Positions 39,769 to 48,834 are shown, numbered from the stretch's first letter. The stretch is DNA of 64,000 nucleotides from Apilactobacillus zhangqiuensis (GCF_019656215.1 NZ_BPLK01000001.1:62001-126000), one strand, 5' to 3'. Program-made: numbers and translations. The notes: a model not told the origin generated them from the letters alone.

Positions 39769-39933
39769 AAATCATATGTTGATTACAATATACGCTTTTA
39801 TCAGAATAAAGCAATAAAAAAATGAAACTTGCATTAGAAAAAATTAAAGCGTATAGTTTTATAAAATATCTAAAACAGATATTTCAAAAAAATAAGGAAC
39901 GACAGTGAGCGTTCATTTTGGAGGAATTGAATA

Positions 39934-41154
39934 ATGGAAAACACGCAAGACCACACTTCAACGACTAAGGCTCAAAAATGGGTTTTAGCATCGACATCGA
40001 TTGGACAAATGCTAGAAAGCATGGATATCTCATTCATCTCATTTGCAATGTCTTCAATCATTATCGGTTTACACATTAGTACTGCAGCTGCTGGAATGCT
40101 TTCAACAGTTACTACTTTTGGATCGTTGTTGGGTGGTATTTTATTTGGTCTTTTAGCTGATCGTTTTGGTCGAGTACGTATTTTGACCTACACCATCTTC
40201 ATTTTCGCCATCTCAACTGCCGGAATTATGTTTGCCCAGAATTTTATTACTTTTGCTATTTTACGTTTTTGTGTCGGCCTAGGTGCCGGGGGTGAATATG
40301 GTTCAGGTGTTGCCATGGTAGCTGAATCATTCAAGAAAAAGCAATTAGGAAAGTCGGTGTCAATCACCACAATCGGTGGTCAAGTTGGATCAATGATGGC
40401 AGCCGTATTAGCCGCAATCATGATTCCAGCATTTGGTTGGCGTTCACTTTTCCTAATCGGAATCATTCCAATCTTCTTTGCCTTCATCATTAGAAAGAAC
40501 CTAAACGAAAGCCAAGATTTCATTGATACAATGGAAACAGGCAAGCGTCCTAAGGTTTCTGTAAAGAAATTATTCGCAACACCAAGATTGGCATACCAAA
40601 CTATGGCGCTAATCGTGATGGTAATTGTGCAAATCGCCGGATACTACGGTCTAATCAACTGGTTACCTTCAATCATGCAAAAGAAACTTGGTTTAAGTGT
40701 TGCCGGTTCATCACTATGGACAATCGTTACCATCATTGGTATGAGTGCTGGGATGTTAACATTCGGTACCATCCTAGATAAGATTGGACCTAGAAAGGCC
40801 TTTGGATTATTCCTACTGGTTGCTTCTGTAGCAGTATATGGAATTACATTCTCATTCAATGGTTTCACATTGCTACTAGCATCAACAGTATTAGGTTTCT
40901 TCTCAAACGGTATGTACGGTGGATATGGTGCCATCATCAGTCGTCTATACCCAACCGAAGTTCGTTCTACTGCCAACAACTTTATCATGGGATTCGGACG
41001 TGCAATCGGTGGATTCTCACCAGCCATTATCGGTTTATTGATGGAAAGTCATTCATTATTAGTAATCATGGCAATGCTATCAGTACTATACCTAATCAGT
41101 TTCATCACTATGATGACTATTCCTGCATTGAAGGGTCTAGTAACTGAAGAATAA
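39934..41154 (+). CDS. MFS transporter of the sugar/organic-acid (MHS/AAHS-like) type
   Basis: The 406-residue protein has twelve predicted helices. The loop-2/3 motif is GLLADRFGRVR and the helix-4/loop motif is LRFCVGLGAGGEYGSGVAMVAESF, as in proton-coupled importers of organic acids and related sugars. The substrate is not readable. Start ATG 39934 follows GGAGG. A terminator follows at 41205. Confidence 0.78.
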   Translation: MENTQDHTSTTKAQKWVLASTSIGQMLESMDISFISFAMSSIIIGLHISTAAAGMLSTVTTFGSLLGGILFGLLADRFGRVRILTYTIFIFAISTAGIMFAQNFITFAILRFCVGLGAGGEYGSGVAMVAESFKKKQLGKSVSITTIGGQVGSMMAAVLAAIMIPAFGWRSLFLIGIIPIFFAFIIRKNLNESQDFIDTMETGKRPKVSVKKLFATPRLAYQTMALIVMVIVQIAGYYGLINWLPSIMQKKLGLSVAGSSLWTIVTIIGMSAGMLTFGTILDKIGPRKAFGLFLLVASVAVYGITFSFNGFTLLLASTVLGFFSNGMYGGYGAIISRLYPTEVRSTANNFIMGFGRAIGGFSPAIIGLLMESHSLLVIMAMLSVLYLISFITMMTIPALKGLVTEE

Positions 41155-41204
41155 GCATTTATTCTGACGAATTAGGTTTTACATGTAATAATAATATATA
41201 AACT

Positions 41205-41233
41205 AAAAAACCTCCCGTGCCGGGAGGTTTTAT
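41205..41233 (+). terminator. Terminator after the MFS gene
   Basis: AAAACCTCCCG/CGGGAGGTTTT stem with TGC loop region. Confidence 0.88.
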
Positions 41234-41258
41234 TGTACATAATTAAGGGGGCATTTTA

Positions 41259-42176
41259 ATGTTATACGGACTCGGTATTTTAGCCGGATTGGTCTTACCC
41301 ATTCAGACCTCGGTCAATACAAACTTGAAGAATCGAGCTGGTGGATCACCATTCCTAGCTTCAATGCTATCGTTTACAATTGGAACCATCGCGTTACTTT
41401 TCGCCACTTTGTTTAGTGGTCAATCACTATTCTTTTCTAGTCACTTATTTACAAGCCAACCAGCATGGATTTGGTTGGGCGGATTGTTTGGTGTCATTGG
41501 TTTAACCACTAACATTTTAATTTTTCCTTACCTAGGGGCGGTGCAAACGGTGATTATGCCAATTACCGGTCAAATCATCATGGGGATGATTATCGATAAC
41601 TTCTCATTATTTGACGCAGATCACCATGCCTTTACCATCATCAGATTGGTTGGAGTCATTCTACTAGTCGTTGGTATCTTGATGGTTGTCTTAGATAAAA
41701 AGAGCAGTGATGATTCCGAGAAGGCCAAACAACTTCCTTGGCAGATTTTAGGAATCGTTGCGGGGATGTTTCAAGCATCTCAAGCACCAGTTAATGGCCA
41801 TTTGGGCGTAGTGCTTCACTCACCAATCCATGCAGCCTTTATCTCATTTTTAGTCGGTACCATCATCTTGTTTGTGATTACCGGACTAGTTGATCGTTCT
41901 TATGTTCACGCCAAAGATGCGATTGGAAAGGGCAATCCTTGGTGGATTTGGCTCGGTGGTGTTTTGGGTGCTATTTTCGTTTTATCAAACGCGTTTTTAA
42001 GTCCACAAATCGGTGCCGGAACAACCGTCGTTTTAGTCCTATTGGGTAACTTATTCGGTAGTGTAATGGTCGACAAATATGGCCTTTTGAATTCACCGAA
42101 AAAACCGGTTGGCATTATGAAATATATTGGTTTAGTCGTGATGTTAATCGCTGTGGCGATTATCAAATTGTATTAA
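41259..42176 (+). CDS. DMT-superfamily transporter, fused double DUF606/YdcZ type
   Basis: The 305-residue membrane protein consists of two similar ~150-residue halves of five helices each, as in fused YdcZ (DUF606) proteins; both halves contain PxQxxxNxxL-like (PIQTSVNTNL, QASQAPVNGHL) and WxWLGGxxG (WIWLGGLFGV, WIWLGGVLGA) segments. Substrate unknown. Start ATG 41259 follows AAGGGGG. Confidence 0.8.
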   Translation: MLYGLGILAGLVLPIQTSVNTNLKNRAGGSPFLASMLSFTIGTIALLFATLFSGQSLFFSSHLFTSQPAWIWLGGLFGVIGLTTNILIFPYLGAVQTVIMPITGQIIMGMIIDNFSLFDADHHAFTIIRLVGVILLVVGILMVVLDKKSSDDSEKAKQLPWQILGIVAGMFQASQAPVNGHLGVVLHSPIHAAFISFLVGTIILFVITGLVDRSYVHAKDAIGKGNPWWIWLGGVLGAIFVLSNAFLSPQIGAGTTVVLVLLGNLFGSVMVDKYGLLNSPKKPVGIMKYIGLVVMLIAVAIIKLY

Positions 42177-42208
42177 AAAAAAGACCTCGGTGGAGGTCTC
42201 TTTTTTTA
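42176..42208. terminator. Bidirectional terminator
   Basis: AAAAAAAGACCTC/GAGGTCTCTTTTTTT hairpin that overlaps the last stop codons of both converging genes. Confidence 0.88.
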
Positions 42209-42508
42209 TATAAATAGATCAATGATTAATTTTGCTATAAATACACCAAAGAAAAATGCCAGTTCGAATACGAGTAGGTTTCCCTGGTATTGCCAATCCG
42301 TGATTGGATAGAATTTTTTATTGGATTCGTAAAAGATGATTAGCGACAATATGACTGCAATAACGCCAAATATGATTTCAAAAAGGCTTGCACCATTCGA
42401 ATCAATTAGCACATATTGAGTTAAATCACCCAGCACTAAGAAGATGACACCAGTCTCAAGGCCGATTAAAGCCATATTACCTAATTGAGACAAACGTTTC
42501 TTTTTCAT
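42206..42508 (-). CDS. Small four-helix membrane protein, paralogue 1 of 3
   Basis: A 100-residue protein with about four hydrophobic helices, starting MKKKRLSQLGNMALIGLETG. It shares layout with the next two minus-strand genes: a basic N-terminus, a first helix with G-hydrophobic pattern, and an end with an aromatic-rich helix followed by GVFIAKLIIDLFI. The family is reminiscent of DUF3021 but I cannot confirm it. Start ATG 42508 has AGGAG twelve bases upstream. Confidence 0.6.
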   Translation of the reverse strand: MKKKRLSQLGNMALIGLETGVIFLVLGDLTQYVLIDSNGASLFEIIFGVIAVILSLIIFYESNKKFYPITDWQYQGNLLVFELAFFFGVFIAKLIIDLFI

Positions 42509-42533
42509 TGAAAAACAAAACTCCTATAAATTA

Positions 42534-42860
42534 TTATTTTAGGTTATTAATGATTTGCGTCAGTATAACCTTACCCAAAGATCCGCCAATTAATATCGAC
42601 AAGTCGTATACTGCGAAATGTAGTAGGTAGTGGAAGTTAGATCCTAAAGGGTAGACCATAATTATTCTAAGGAACAGGTATATGATTAAAAGACCAATTG
42701 AAACCATTAATATAATGGATAGGCCAAAATATATATATGAAGATTTGATAAAATCAATCTGCCATGAATATAGAACTGTTAAGGCTAATTCAGACAAAAA
42801 GCCAAGTACAATACCAGTGATAGCTAGCTTGATTAGTCGATTTCTTGTCTTGTTATCCAC
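42534..42860 (-). CDS. Small four-helix membrane protein, paralogue 2 of 3
   Basis: A 108-residue membrane protein. The start is GTG 42860 (DNKTRNRLIKLAI after the initiator) behind GGGGG. Compared with paralogue 3 it shares LGFLxExxLT in the first helix and YDxxILxGGxxGKxIL near the end. Function unknown; possibly a regulator-linked or stress membrane protein, as such small clusters often are, but nothing in the neighbourhood decides this. Confidence 0.6.
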   Translation of the reverse strand: MDNKTRNRLIKLAITGIVLGFLSELALTVLYSWQIDFIKSSYIYFGLSIILMVSIGLLIIYLFLRIIMVYPLGSNFHYLLHFAVYDLSILIGGSLGKVILTQIINNLK

Positions 42861-43028
42861 TATATTTCCCCCTTTTTTAGAACCGTTGTGTAACGGTGTT
42901 AATTATAATTTAAGAGAAATATATTTTTATCGAAATATTTTAAAATTATATAAAACTTTAAAATCGTAAAGATAAATTAATAAAACAAGACATTTTTTTA
43001 GAAATTAGTATGCGATGTTTTTTAATCA

Positions 43029-43346
43029 TTATTTGATAAACATTTGAAGGATGAATTTGCCAAGCATTCCACCCAAAATAATCATGACATCGTAAAAAAT
43101 AAATGATGTGAAATAACCACTGATTGGCCACTTTTCGTCATGCTTTACAACGCCAAGGTAAGAAAAAATAAAAACAACACCACAAATAGCAATTCCACAA
43201 ATTGAAAAGAATACATCTATCGAAGAAGAGCTAATTACGGTTGATGTCCAGTCATCAAAAATGGTTAAAAATACTTCTGCTAAAAATCCCAATATGATTC
43301 CGACTAAAACAAGTAGGGTAAGTCGAATCTTAGTTGATTTTTTCAT
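43029..43346 (-). CDS. Small four-helix membrane protein, paralogue 3 of 3
   Basis: A 105-residue membrane protein beginning MKKSTKIRLTLLVLVGIILG and ending MIILGGMLGKFILQMFIK. The ATG at 43346 is preferred because GGAGG lies eleven bases upstream; ATG 43364 would place that GGAGG inside the gene. It clearly resembles paralogue 2 and more weakly paralogue 1, indicating local gene duplication. Confidence 0.6.
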   Translation of the reverse strand: MKKSTKIRLTLLVLVGIILGFLAEVFLTIFDDWTSTVISSSSIDVFFSICGIAICGVVFIFSYLGVVKHDEKWPISGYFTSFIFYDVMIILGGMLGKFILQMFIK

Positions 43347-43488
43347 CCGTGTATTTTCCTCCATCTTCGTTATTTAATATGTGCCGAATAAACTAAATGT
43401 ATTATAACTAAAAATAGGGAAAATGTTGTAAATGTTGACTTATAAACGTTTTGAACACAAAAAAAGCGTCCTAATTTGTATACTTTGT

Positions 43489-44352
43489 CTAATTAAAGTA
43501 CTTATCAAGTGAGTTTGCGACATCTTTTGCGACGTGTTCTTGATAACTTGAACTTTGAATATATGGAAGATCGTGTGAGCTATCCATGAATCCCATTTCG
43601 CATAGAATTGCCGGACGTTTGTTTTCACGTAAGACGTAGTAGTCACCAAATGAGACACCACGGTTGGATACTGGGAGATTGTCTAATCCATCTGCGACCG
43701 TGTTAGCCACCTTGACCGCATTCTTGTGGTAGTTGTAGATGCCGTAACCGCTGGCATGACCATATCCGTTGTCAGAATTGAAGTGGAAACTAACGAATAG
43801 ATCGGCATGGTAATCACTAGCCATATCAGTTCGTTTCTTCAATGTAACGTAAGTATCGTCGGTTCTAGTCATAATGACGTTAGCGTGTCTTTTTCTTAAT
43901 TCGGCTGCTACTTTCTTCGTGGTTTGGATGGTGTATGTCTTTTCCATGTATTTTTGATTGGCCGAAAGGGTACCTGAATCACTGCCCCCGTGACCAGGAT
44001 CTATAATAATTGTCTTTTGGGCTAACTTATCACCAGTTGTGACGTCGTAATTGTCGACTCCGACTAGCCATGAAGGCACCCATCCTTTTTGTCCGTTGTA
44101 TTTGGTGTACCACCAGTTGTTTTTCGACTTGATGATACTCAAATGACGACCATGCGGAATTGTTTCGACGATTTTTGATTCGTCGTTGGGTTTTTCACGT
44201 AAGTATAAAGTAGTGGCATCAACCTTAGGTAATGATAAAAATCTGGCTAATTCGATGATTAAAATTACTAAGAGAATGAAAGATACAACGCCACGATAAA
44301 TTAGCTTATTATTTGGTGTTTCTCTGAATCTATTTATAAAACGATTAACCAA
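43489..44352 (-). CDS. N-acetylmuramoyl-L-alanine amidase with SH3 domain
   Basis: The 287-residue protein has an N-terminal membrane anchor (about 19-40), a bacterial SH3 domain (about 45-98, LYLREKPNDESKIVE, GWVPSWLVG) and a zinc amidase_3 domain (about 112-287). Zinc and catalytic residues are visible: His in IDPGHGG, Glu in YMEKTYT, His in VSFHFNSD and Glu in ILCEMGFM. It cleaves the amide between muramic acid and the stem peptide outside the cell. The start is TTG 44352 after GGGGTGAT. Confidence 0.9.
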   Translation of the reverse strand: MVNRFINRFRETPNNKLIYRGVVSFILLVILIIELARFLSLPKVDATTLYLREKPNDESKIVETIPHGRHLSIIKSKNNWWYTKYNGQKGWVPSWLVGVDNYDVTTGDKLAQKTIIIDPGHGGSDSGTLSANQKYMEKTYTIQTTKKVAAELRKRHANVIMTRTDDTYVTLKKRTDMASDYHADLFVSFHFNSDNGYGHASGYGIYNYHKNAVKVANTVADGLDNLPVSNRGVSFGDYYVLRENKRPAILCEMGFMDSSHDLPYIQSSSYQEHVAKDVANSLDKYFN

Positions 44353-44480
44353 ATTATCACCCCGATTGTGTTATGTATGTTAAAATCAATTATATAACAA
44401 AAATTAATATATATCAGATGTTTGATTGTTTTCATAATCCGACTACAATGGTATATAAATAATTGAGACAGTGAGGATTA

Positions 44481-45149
44481 ATGATGAATAAAGAATCCAA
44501 TTTGATCTTATCAGTACGCGATTTAGACGTTGCTGTTAAGAACCGTAAATTAATTAATGATTTGTCTTTTGATATCTTCGCCAAAACCTTAACCTGTGTT
44601 ACCGGTGAAAATGGTGTTGGGAAGACAACTTTAATAAAGACTATTTTAAAACAATTTAATAAAAATAAACATGTTCAATCCAAAATCAAACGATCAGACA
44701 TGCAATACATTCCTCAATTGAGAAATATTGACGATGACTATCCATTGACCGTCTTTGATTTTATTGGACTTGGTCTACAACATTCAATATTGCCATGGTT
44801 GAGCAAAAAAGAAAAACAAAGTGTCCAAAAAGTTATTGAAATGACTAAGTTACAAGATTTAGCCAACACCCCTTTGGGCAGTTGCTCCGGTGGGGAACAA
44901 CAACGTGTCTATCTAGCTCAGGCATTAGTATCTCAACCTAAGTTGTTAATCCTAGATGAAAGTACTGCTAGTTTGGACAAAGAAGCTAAATTCATGCTTT
45001 TAGACGTAGTGAAAAGCGTCATTGAAGAAACAGGTGCCGCTGTTTTATTCATCACCCACGATCCGGTTTTAGTAGAACAATATGGTGATTATGATCTAAA
45101 TATTGCAAATCAAGCCGGTACAATTAAACCAGTGAAGGAGGCCAAATAA
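44481..45149 (+). CDS. Metal-type (Zn/Mn) ABC transporter ATP-binding protein
   Basis: The 222-residue ATPase has Walker A GENGVGKTTLI, signature CSGGEQQRVYLAQAL and Walker B LLILDES, with the layout of ZnuC/MntA-type ATPases. It overlaps the permease gene by one base (TAATG). No substrate-binding lipoprotein of the metal type is adjacent, so the third component must be elsewhere or is missing. Start ATG 44481 or 44484, after GTGAGG. Confidence 0.85.
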   Translation: MMNKESNLILSVRDLDVAVKNRKLINDLSFDIFAKTLTCVTGENGVGKTTLIKTILKQFNKNKHVQSKIKRSDMQYIPQLRNIDDDYPLTVFDFIGLGLQHSILPWLSKKEKQSVQKVIEMTKLQDLANTPLGSCSGGEQQRVYLAQALVSQPKLLILDESTASLDKEAKFMLLDVVKSVIEETGAAVLFITHDPVLVEQYGDYDLNIANQAGTIKPVKEAK

Positions 45150-45952
45150 TGTTAGAAATGTTAAGTTATCCATTCATGCAATACGCCTTCGTCGCTAGTT
45201 TCTTCATTTCAATTCTATGTGGATTAATGGGGGTATTCGTGGTTGCCAGAAAGACCGCTTTCTTCACCCATACACTTTCAGAAATCAGTTTCTCAGGAGC
45301 TTCATTTGGGGTATTCTTGGGAACTAACCCAATTTTAGGGATGCTATTATTTACCGTTTTAAGTTCATTAATGATTGGGACCGTTGGTTCGAGAGTGAGC
45401 CGTCGTGAATCATCAATCAGTGTGTTCTCCGTATTCTTCATTGGACTAGGAATTTTATTCCTATCATTAGCTGACACTCAATCTAGCTACGCTACCAACA
45501 TTTTATTCGGTAGTATCGTTGGGATTAGTTACAGCAATGTGCAAACCTTGGTGGGCTTAAGTATCGCCATCATCGTGATTACCACTTTGATTTACAGAAA
45601 GTTAAAATACAATTCATTTGATAACGTTGGTGCAAGTTTTAATTCTCGTGCCAACACTCTAGTATCGGTGATTTTCTTAATCCTATTGGCATGTACTGTC
45701 AGTGTGACAGCCCAAATCGTAGGATCACTTTTAATCTTTGCTTTATTGACTATTCCAGCGTCTTCAGCACGCTATTTCGTGCATAGTATTTGGTCCATGA
45801 CCATTTTGACATTTATCTTTTCTTTAATTGGGACCTGGTTTGGTCTATACTTAAGTTTTGTAACGAACCTACCAGTGAGTTTCTTTATCGCAACCATTGA
45901 GACAATCATTTACATTATTGCGGTAATCTATGATAAAGTAACAAGAATTTAA
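45149..45952 (+). CDS. Metal-type ABC transporter permease
   Basis: The 267-residue protein has about eight helices and the ABC-3 family pattern (GLMGVFVVARKTAFFTHTLS near the N-terminus; LLIFALLTIPASSARYF toward the end). It is typical of Zn/Mn importers. It is coupled to the upstream ATPase. Which metal is carried cannot be told from sequence. Confidence 0.87.
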   Translation: MLEMLSYPFMQYAFVASFFISILCGLMGVFVVARKTAFFTHTLSEISFSGASFGVFLGTNPILGMLLFTVLSSLMIGTVGSRVSRRESSISVFSVFFIGLGILFLSLADTQSSYATNILFGSIVGISYSNVQTLVGLSIAIIVITTLIYRKLKYNSFDNVGASFNSRANTLVSVIFLILLACTVSVTAQIVGSLLIFALLTIPASSARYFVHSIWSMTILTFIFSLIGTWFGLYLSFVTNLPVSFFIATIETIIYIIAVIYDKVTRI

Positions 45953-45963
45953 TACAAACTTTA

Positions 45964-45992
45964 TTAACGTAACACTGATGTTTTGTTATACT
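45964..45992 (+). promoter_or_regulatory. Promoter of the lipoprotein gene
   Basis: TTAACG, 17-base spacer, TATACT. Confidence 0.55.
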
Positions 45993-46027
45993 GGTTTCAA
46001 ATAGTTTTTAAGGAGATGTCCTACATT

Positions 46028-46726
46028 ATGAAAGCATGGAAGAAGATTTTACCTGCAGTTGCAGTTTTAGGTTTAGTTTTAACTGCTTGTGGACAAAAGA
46101 AAAGCGACAATAGTGATGCATCAAGTTCAACTTCAACTACTCAAACTAGCAAGATGAGCTCATCATCATCAAGCAATGACAAGATTGCTAATAAATTAGG
46201 AAATGAAAAGCTACCACAAAGCAATGGTTTGGATTCAAACCAAAGCGTAAATGCTAAGTTGGATGGAAACAAGACCAACTTTACAATTAGCTACTTAAAC
46301 AATGGTTCAACATACGCTACTTACACTAAGCACACTTATGAAAGTGCCTCAGCAGCAATGCAACAAGTTGGCTACCAAGCTGCTGCTAACGTTGCTGGTC
46401 TACCATCAGTAAACTTAGGTTACAACGTTGTTGGTCACTCAGATAAGGGTGCCGGTCAAGAATACATCCAAGCAAACTTTGGTAACTGGTCACTACTAAC
46501 ACACGGTAGTAACTTTGGTAAGTACAAGGGTGCCGCAACTACTAAGGGTAAGACCGTAGTAAACTACATCCAAAACCACAACCTACCAGTGCCAGAAAGC
46601 AAGGGTAGCATTACTGCTGAAATCGATGGTTCAGCAACTATTACTTGGCAAATGGGTAATGACGTTTACTCAATTAAAGCTAACTCTCTAAATACAGCAT
46701 TAGAAATGGTAACTTCACTTAAGTAA
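46028..46726 (+). CDS. Surface lipoprotein, unknown function
   Basis: The 232-residue lipoprotein has a lipobox VLTACG (Cys at about 20), a Ser/Thr-rich linker (about 28-55) and a folded domain with repeated strand segments such as NKTNFTISYLNNGSTYATY and GSATITWQMGNDVYSIKANS. I choose ATG 46028, which gives the signal sequence KAWKKILPAVAVLGLVLTA; ATGs upstream overlap the AAGGAG. It is not a recognisable metal-binding SBP although it follows a metal ABC transporter. Confidence 0.7.
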   Translation: MKAWKKILPAVAVLGLVLTACGQKKSDNSDASSSTSTTQTSKMSSSSSSNDKIANKLGNEKLPQSNGLDSNQSVNAKLDGNKTNFTISYLNNGSTYATYTKHTYESASAAMQQVGYQAAANVAGLPSVNLGYNVVGHSDKGAGQEYIQANFGNWSLLTHGSNFGKYKGAATTKGKTVVNYIQNHNLPVPESKGSITAEIDGSATITWQMGNDVYSIKANSLNTALEMVTSLK

Positions 46727-46733
46727 ATGCATT

Positions 46734-46768
46734 AAAAAAACCAGGTTATGATAATGACCTGGTTTTGT
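46734..46768 (+). terminator. Terminator after the lipoprotein
   Basis: ACCAGGTTAT/ATGACCTGGT stem with GATA loop and T-rich end. Confidence 0.85.
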
Positions 46769-46800
46769 TGTAAAAATTATTCGAAATGAAGGTATTGGAA

Positions 46801-48147
46801 ATGTATGATTCTAAAAAAATAAAACATTTATTATTTTCCGCGGCGTTAGGATCAACCATGGCTTTATCTTTGAATGGTATCAAGTCACATGCTGATACAA
46901 CTCAGTCATTTAAGCCATACACACCGGTGGCTTATGATATTTCAGAATTTCAGGGGAAATTAACTGATCAACAAGTAATGAATTTAAAGAATGAGGTTAA
47001 ATTCGTTGTCTTGAGAATTCAAGATGGTCAATATCATGATCAACAGGTTAATAATAATATCAATTTAATGAATAAGTATGGGATTCCATACGGTGTTTAC
47101 AGCTTTAGCCGTTACGAAAACGCTGCTCAAGCACAAGAAGAAGCACAACGTCTACATGCACTAGCACCAAATGCAAGATTTTATGTGAATGACTTTGAAA
47201 CTGGTTTTACAAGCACATCCGACCAAAATGCGGTCAGCTGGGCTAATGCGATGAAGCAATTAACCAAACAACCAGTTATCTTATACAGTTCACAATCTAT
47301 CTTGGATCAATTCCAACAAAGCACTTTGAATGCATACAGTGCAGTGTGGTTGGCTAATTACACCAACTACACACCAAATCCTAAGTACAACTATGATTTG
47401 TGGCAATACACTGACAAGTATCAAAGTAAGGCATTGGGCGAAGCATTAGATGCCGACACTATTCCACTTGGCGGTCGTAAGTTAGCATTCTGGACTACCG
47501 AAAAGACTGCTAACGGCCACAAGCGTACTGTTGCTAAGACAGGAACAGCTAGACACATTAAAAAACATGCTAAAGCAAATGTGCTACATAAGGCTACTGA
47601 GACACAAGTGATTACAAAGACTACCTCTGCAAAGGCTAAAAAGGTCCAATATACACCACTTGTTAATAAAGTTAGTCATTATACTAAGAAGCATGTAAAA
47701 CGTGCATATAGCTTAAAAAAACACTCTACAAGACGAATTGCTACTGCTAACAATACTTATCAATATGCTAGTGCTACTACCAAGCACGTAAAGCATAAGA
47801 AGGCTTACAAGAAACACGCCAAAAAGCGTAGCAAGTTCACCTATAAGCTAAACACTACTACCAAGAAGCGTTTAGCTAAGCACCATGCTAAAAAGTACAA
47901 GAAACACAGTAAGAAAAAACTAACTTACAGATTATCTAAAAAGACAACACTTAAGTTAGCTCACAAGCATGCCAAGTATAAACGTGCTAAGAAACTCACT
48001 TATAAGGTTAAAAAGAATCTAAAGCACAAAAAGTTACATCGTTCTTATAAGACTAAAAAGCATAACAAAGCTAAAAGACACTACAAGTATGGTGTGAAGA
48101 AGATTCATCATAAGCACGCTAAGAAAATGGTTTACCGTGCAGTCTAA
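46801..48147 (+). CDS. Secreted GH25 lysozyme with a long Lys/His-rich tail
   Basis: The 448-residue muramidase has a signal peptide (1-32, ending KSHADT), a GH25 domain (about 40-240; catalytic acids expected in YDISEFQG, FYVNDFETG and DLWQYTD) and a ~210-residue tail very rich in Lys, His, Ala and Tyr with irregular repeats (KKHAKKRSKFTYKL, KKTTLKLAHKHAKYK). GH25 enzymes cut peptidoglycan glycan chains. The tail replaces the usual SH3/LysM binding domains and may bind anionic wall polymers. Start ATG 46801 is eight bases after GAAGG. Confidence 0.88.
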   Translation: MYDSKKIKHLLFSAALGSTMALSLNGIKSHADTTQSFKPYTPVAYDISEFQGKLTDQQVMNLKNEVKFVVLRIQDGQYHDQQVNNNINLMNKYGIPYGVYSFSRYENAAQAQEEAQRLHALAPNARFYVNDFETGFTSTSDQNAVSWANAMKQLTKQPVILYSSQSILDQFQQSTLNAYSAVWLANYTNYTPNPKYNYDLWQYTDKYQSKALGEALDADTIPLGGRKLAFWTTEKTANGHKRTVAKTGTARHIKKHAKANVLHKATETQVITKTTSAKAKKVQYTPLVNKVSHYTKKHVKRAYSLKKHSTRRIATANNTYQYASATTKHVKHKKAYKKHAKKRSKFTYKLNTTTKKRLAKHHAKKYKKHSKKKLTYRLSKKTTLKLAHKHAKYKRAKKLTYKVKKNLKHKKLHRSYKTKKHNKAKRHYKYGVKKIHHKHAKKMVYRAV

Positions 48148-48150
48148 GAT

Positions 48151-48185
48151 AAAAACGTCTGATCGAAATGATTAGGCGTTTTTGT
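48151..48185 (+). terminator. Terminator after the lysozyme
   Basis: AAAAACGTCTGATC/GATTAGGCGTTTTT stem with G-U pairs. Confidence 0.8.
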
Positions 48186-48186
48186 T

Positions 48187-48372
48187 TTGGCTAGGTTTAG
48201 GTAGATACCACCGTTTAAATGCCGAAAAATTGGCTCCAGAAATCGTTCATAAACTAAAGTATGTGTGATTCCCCGCAAACTATATCCGATGCCAGTACAG
48301 GGATATATTGAAGGGAGAGTGCCAGTGAAGCTATTCAACTACCACAATCGGTATTTGACGCCATTTTAGAAT
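48187..48372 (+). pseudogene. Possible decayed gene fragment, family not recognised
   Basis: No intact gene lies here, but broken frames look protein-like on the plus strand: LGRYHRLNAEKLAPEIVHKL up to a TGA, then in shifted frames DSPQTISDASTGIY and RESASEAIQLPQSVFDAILE ending at TAA 48372. This could be the end of an old gene with frameshifts. The minus-strand ORF here overlaps a terminator and is unlikely. Confidence 0.3.
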
Positions 48373-48377
48373 AAAAA

Positions 48378-48406
48378 AAGCCCTCAAGCTTAACGCTTGA
48401 GGGCTT
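48378..48406. terminator. Terminator after the VOC gene
   Basis: AAGCCCTCAAGC/GCTTGAGGGCTT stem with TTAAC loop region; A- and T-runs on both sides. Confidence 0.88.
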
Positions 48407-48423
48407 TTTATGATCGAAAGATA

Positions 48424-48816
48424 TTATTTTACAATTTGGCAAAATTCGATCTTTTCGTGATTAGGACCTTGAATGTTGAAGAAACGGATTCCGTTGTTCC
48501 AGAAAGTAGGGATTGATTGGATTTCGTCATCTAAAACATCGAAGCCTTGTTCTTTAGCGGCTGCGAATGCTTTATCAACATCAGTACAGTTCATTGAAAT
48601 ATGGTTGATAGCACCATTTTCCATTGCAACTGGATCGCCTTCCCATGTTTCAACGGTTAGGTTACCGTATCTCATGAAGGCACAACGGTTTTCACCATTG
48701 TGGAATAAACCAGCTTGGTCAAAACCAAGTGATTTGTAGAATTCGATTGTTTTGTCTAAGTCTTTTGATGGGATACCTACGTGTTGTAGACCATCAAAGT
48801 AATCATTTAAAGCCAT
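48424..48816 (-). CDS. VOC-superfamily (glyoxalase/bleomycin-resistance fold) protein
   Basis: The 130-residue protein consists of two beta-alpha-beta-beta-beta repeats. Candidate metal ligands are His12 (LQHVGIP), Glu in TVETWEGD, His in NHISMNC and Glu in HEKIEFCQ, a set typical of glyoxalase I/epimerase-like enzymes. The substrate is unknown. It lies 18 bases after the alcohol dehydrogenase gene and is co-transcribed, suggesting a shared pathway. Start ATG 48816 follows GGAGG. Confidence 0.8.
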   Translation of the reverse strand: MALNDYFDGLQHVGIPSKDLDKTIEFYKSLGFDQAGLFHNGENRCAFMRYGNLTVETWEGDPVAMENGAINHISMNCTDVDKAFAAAKEQGFDVLDDEIQSIPTFWNNGIRFFNIQGPNHEKIEFCQIVK

Positions 48817-48834
48817 AATTTAAGCCTCCAAAAA

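Noticed and set aside
48144-48338. Minus-strand 64-codon ORF after the lysozyme
   Set aside because: It overlaps the lysozyme terminator, lacks a ribosome binding site and shows no protein-like pattern.
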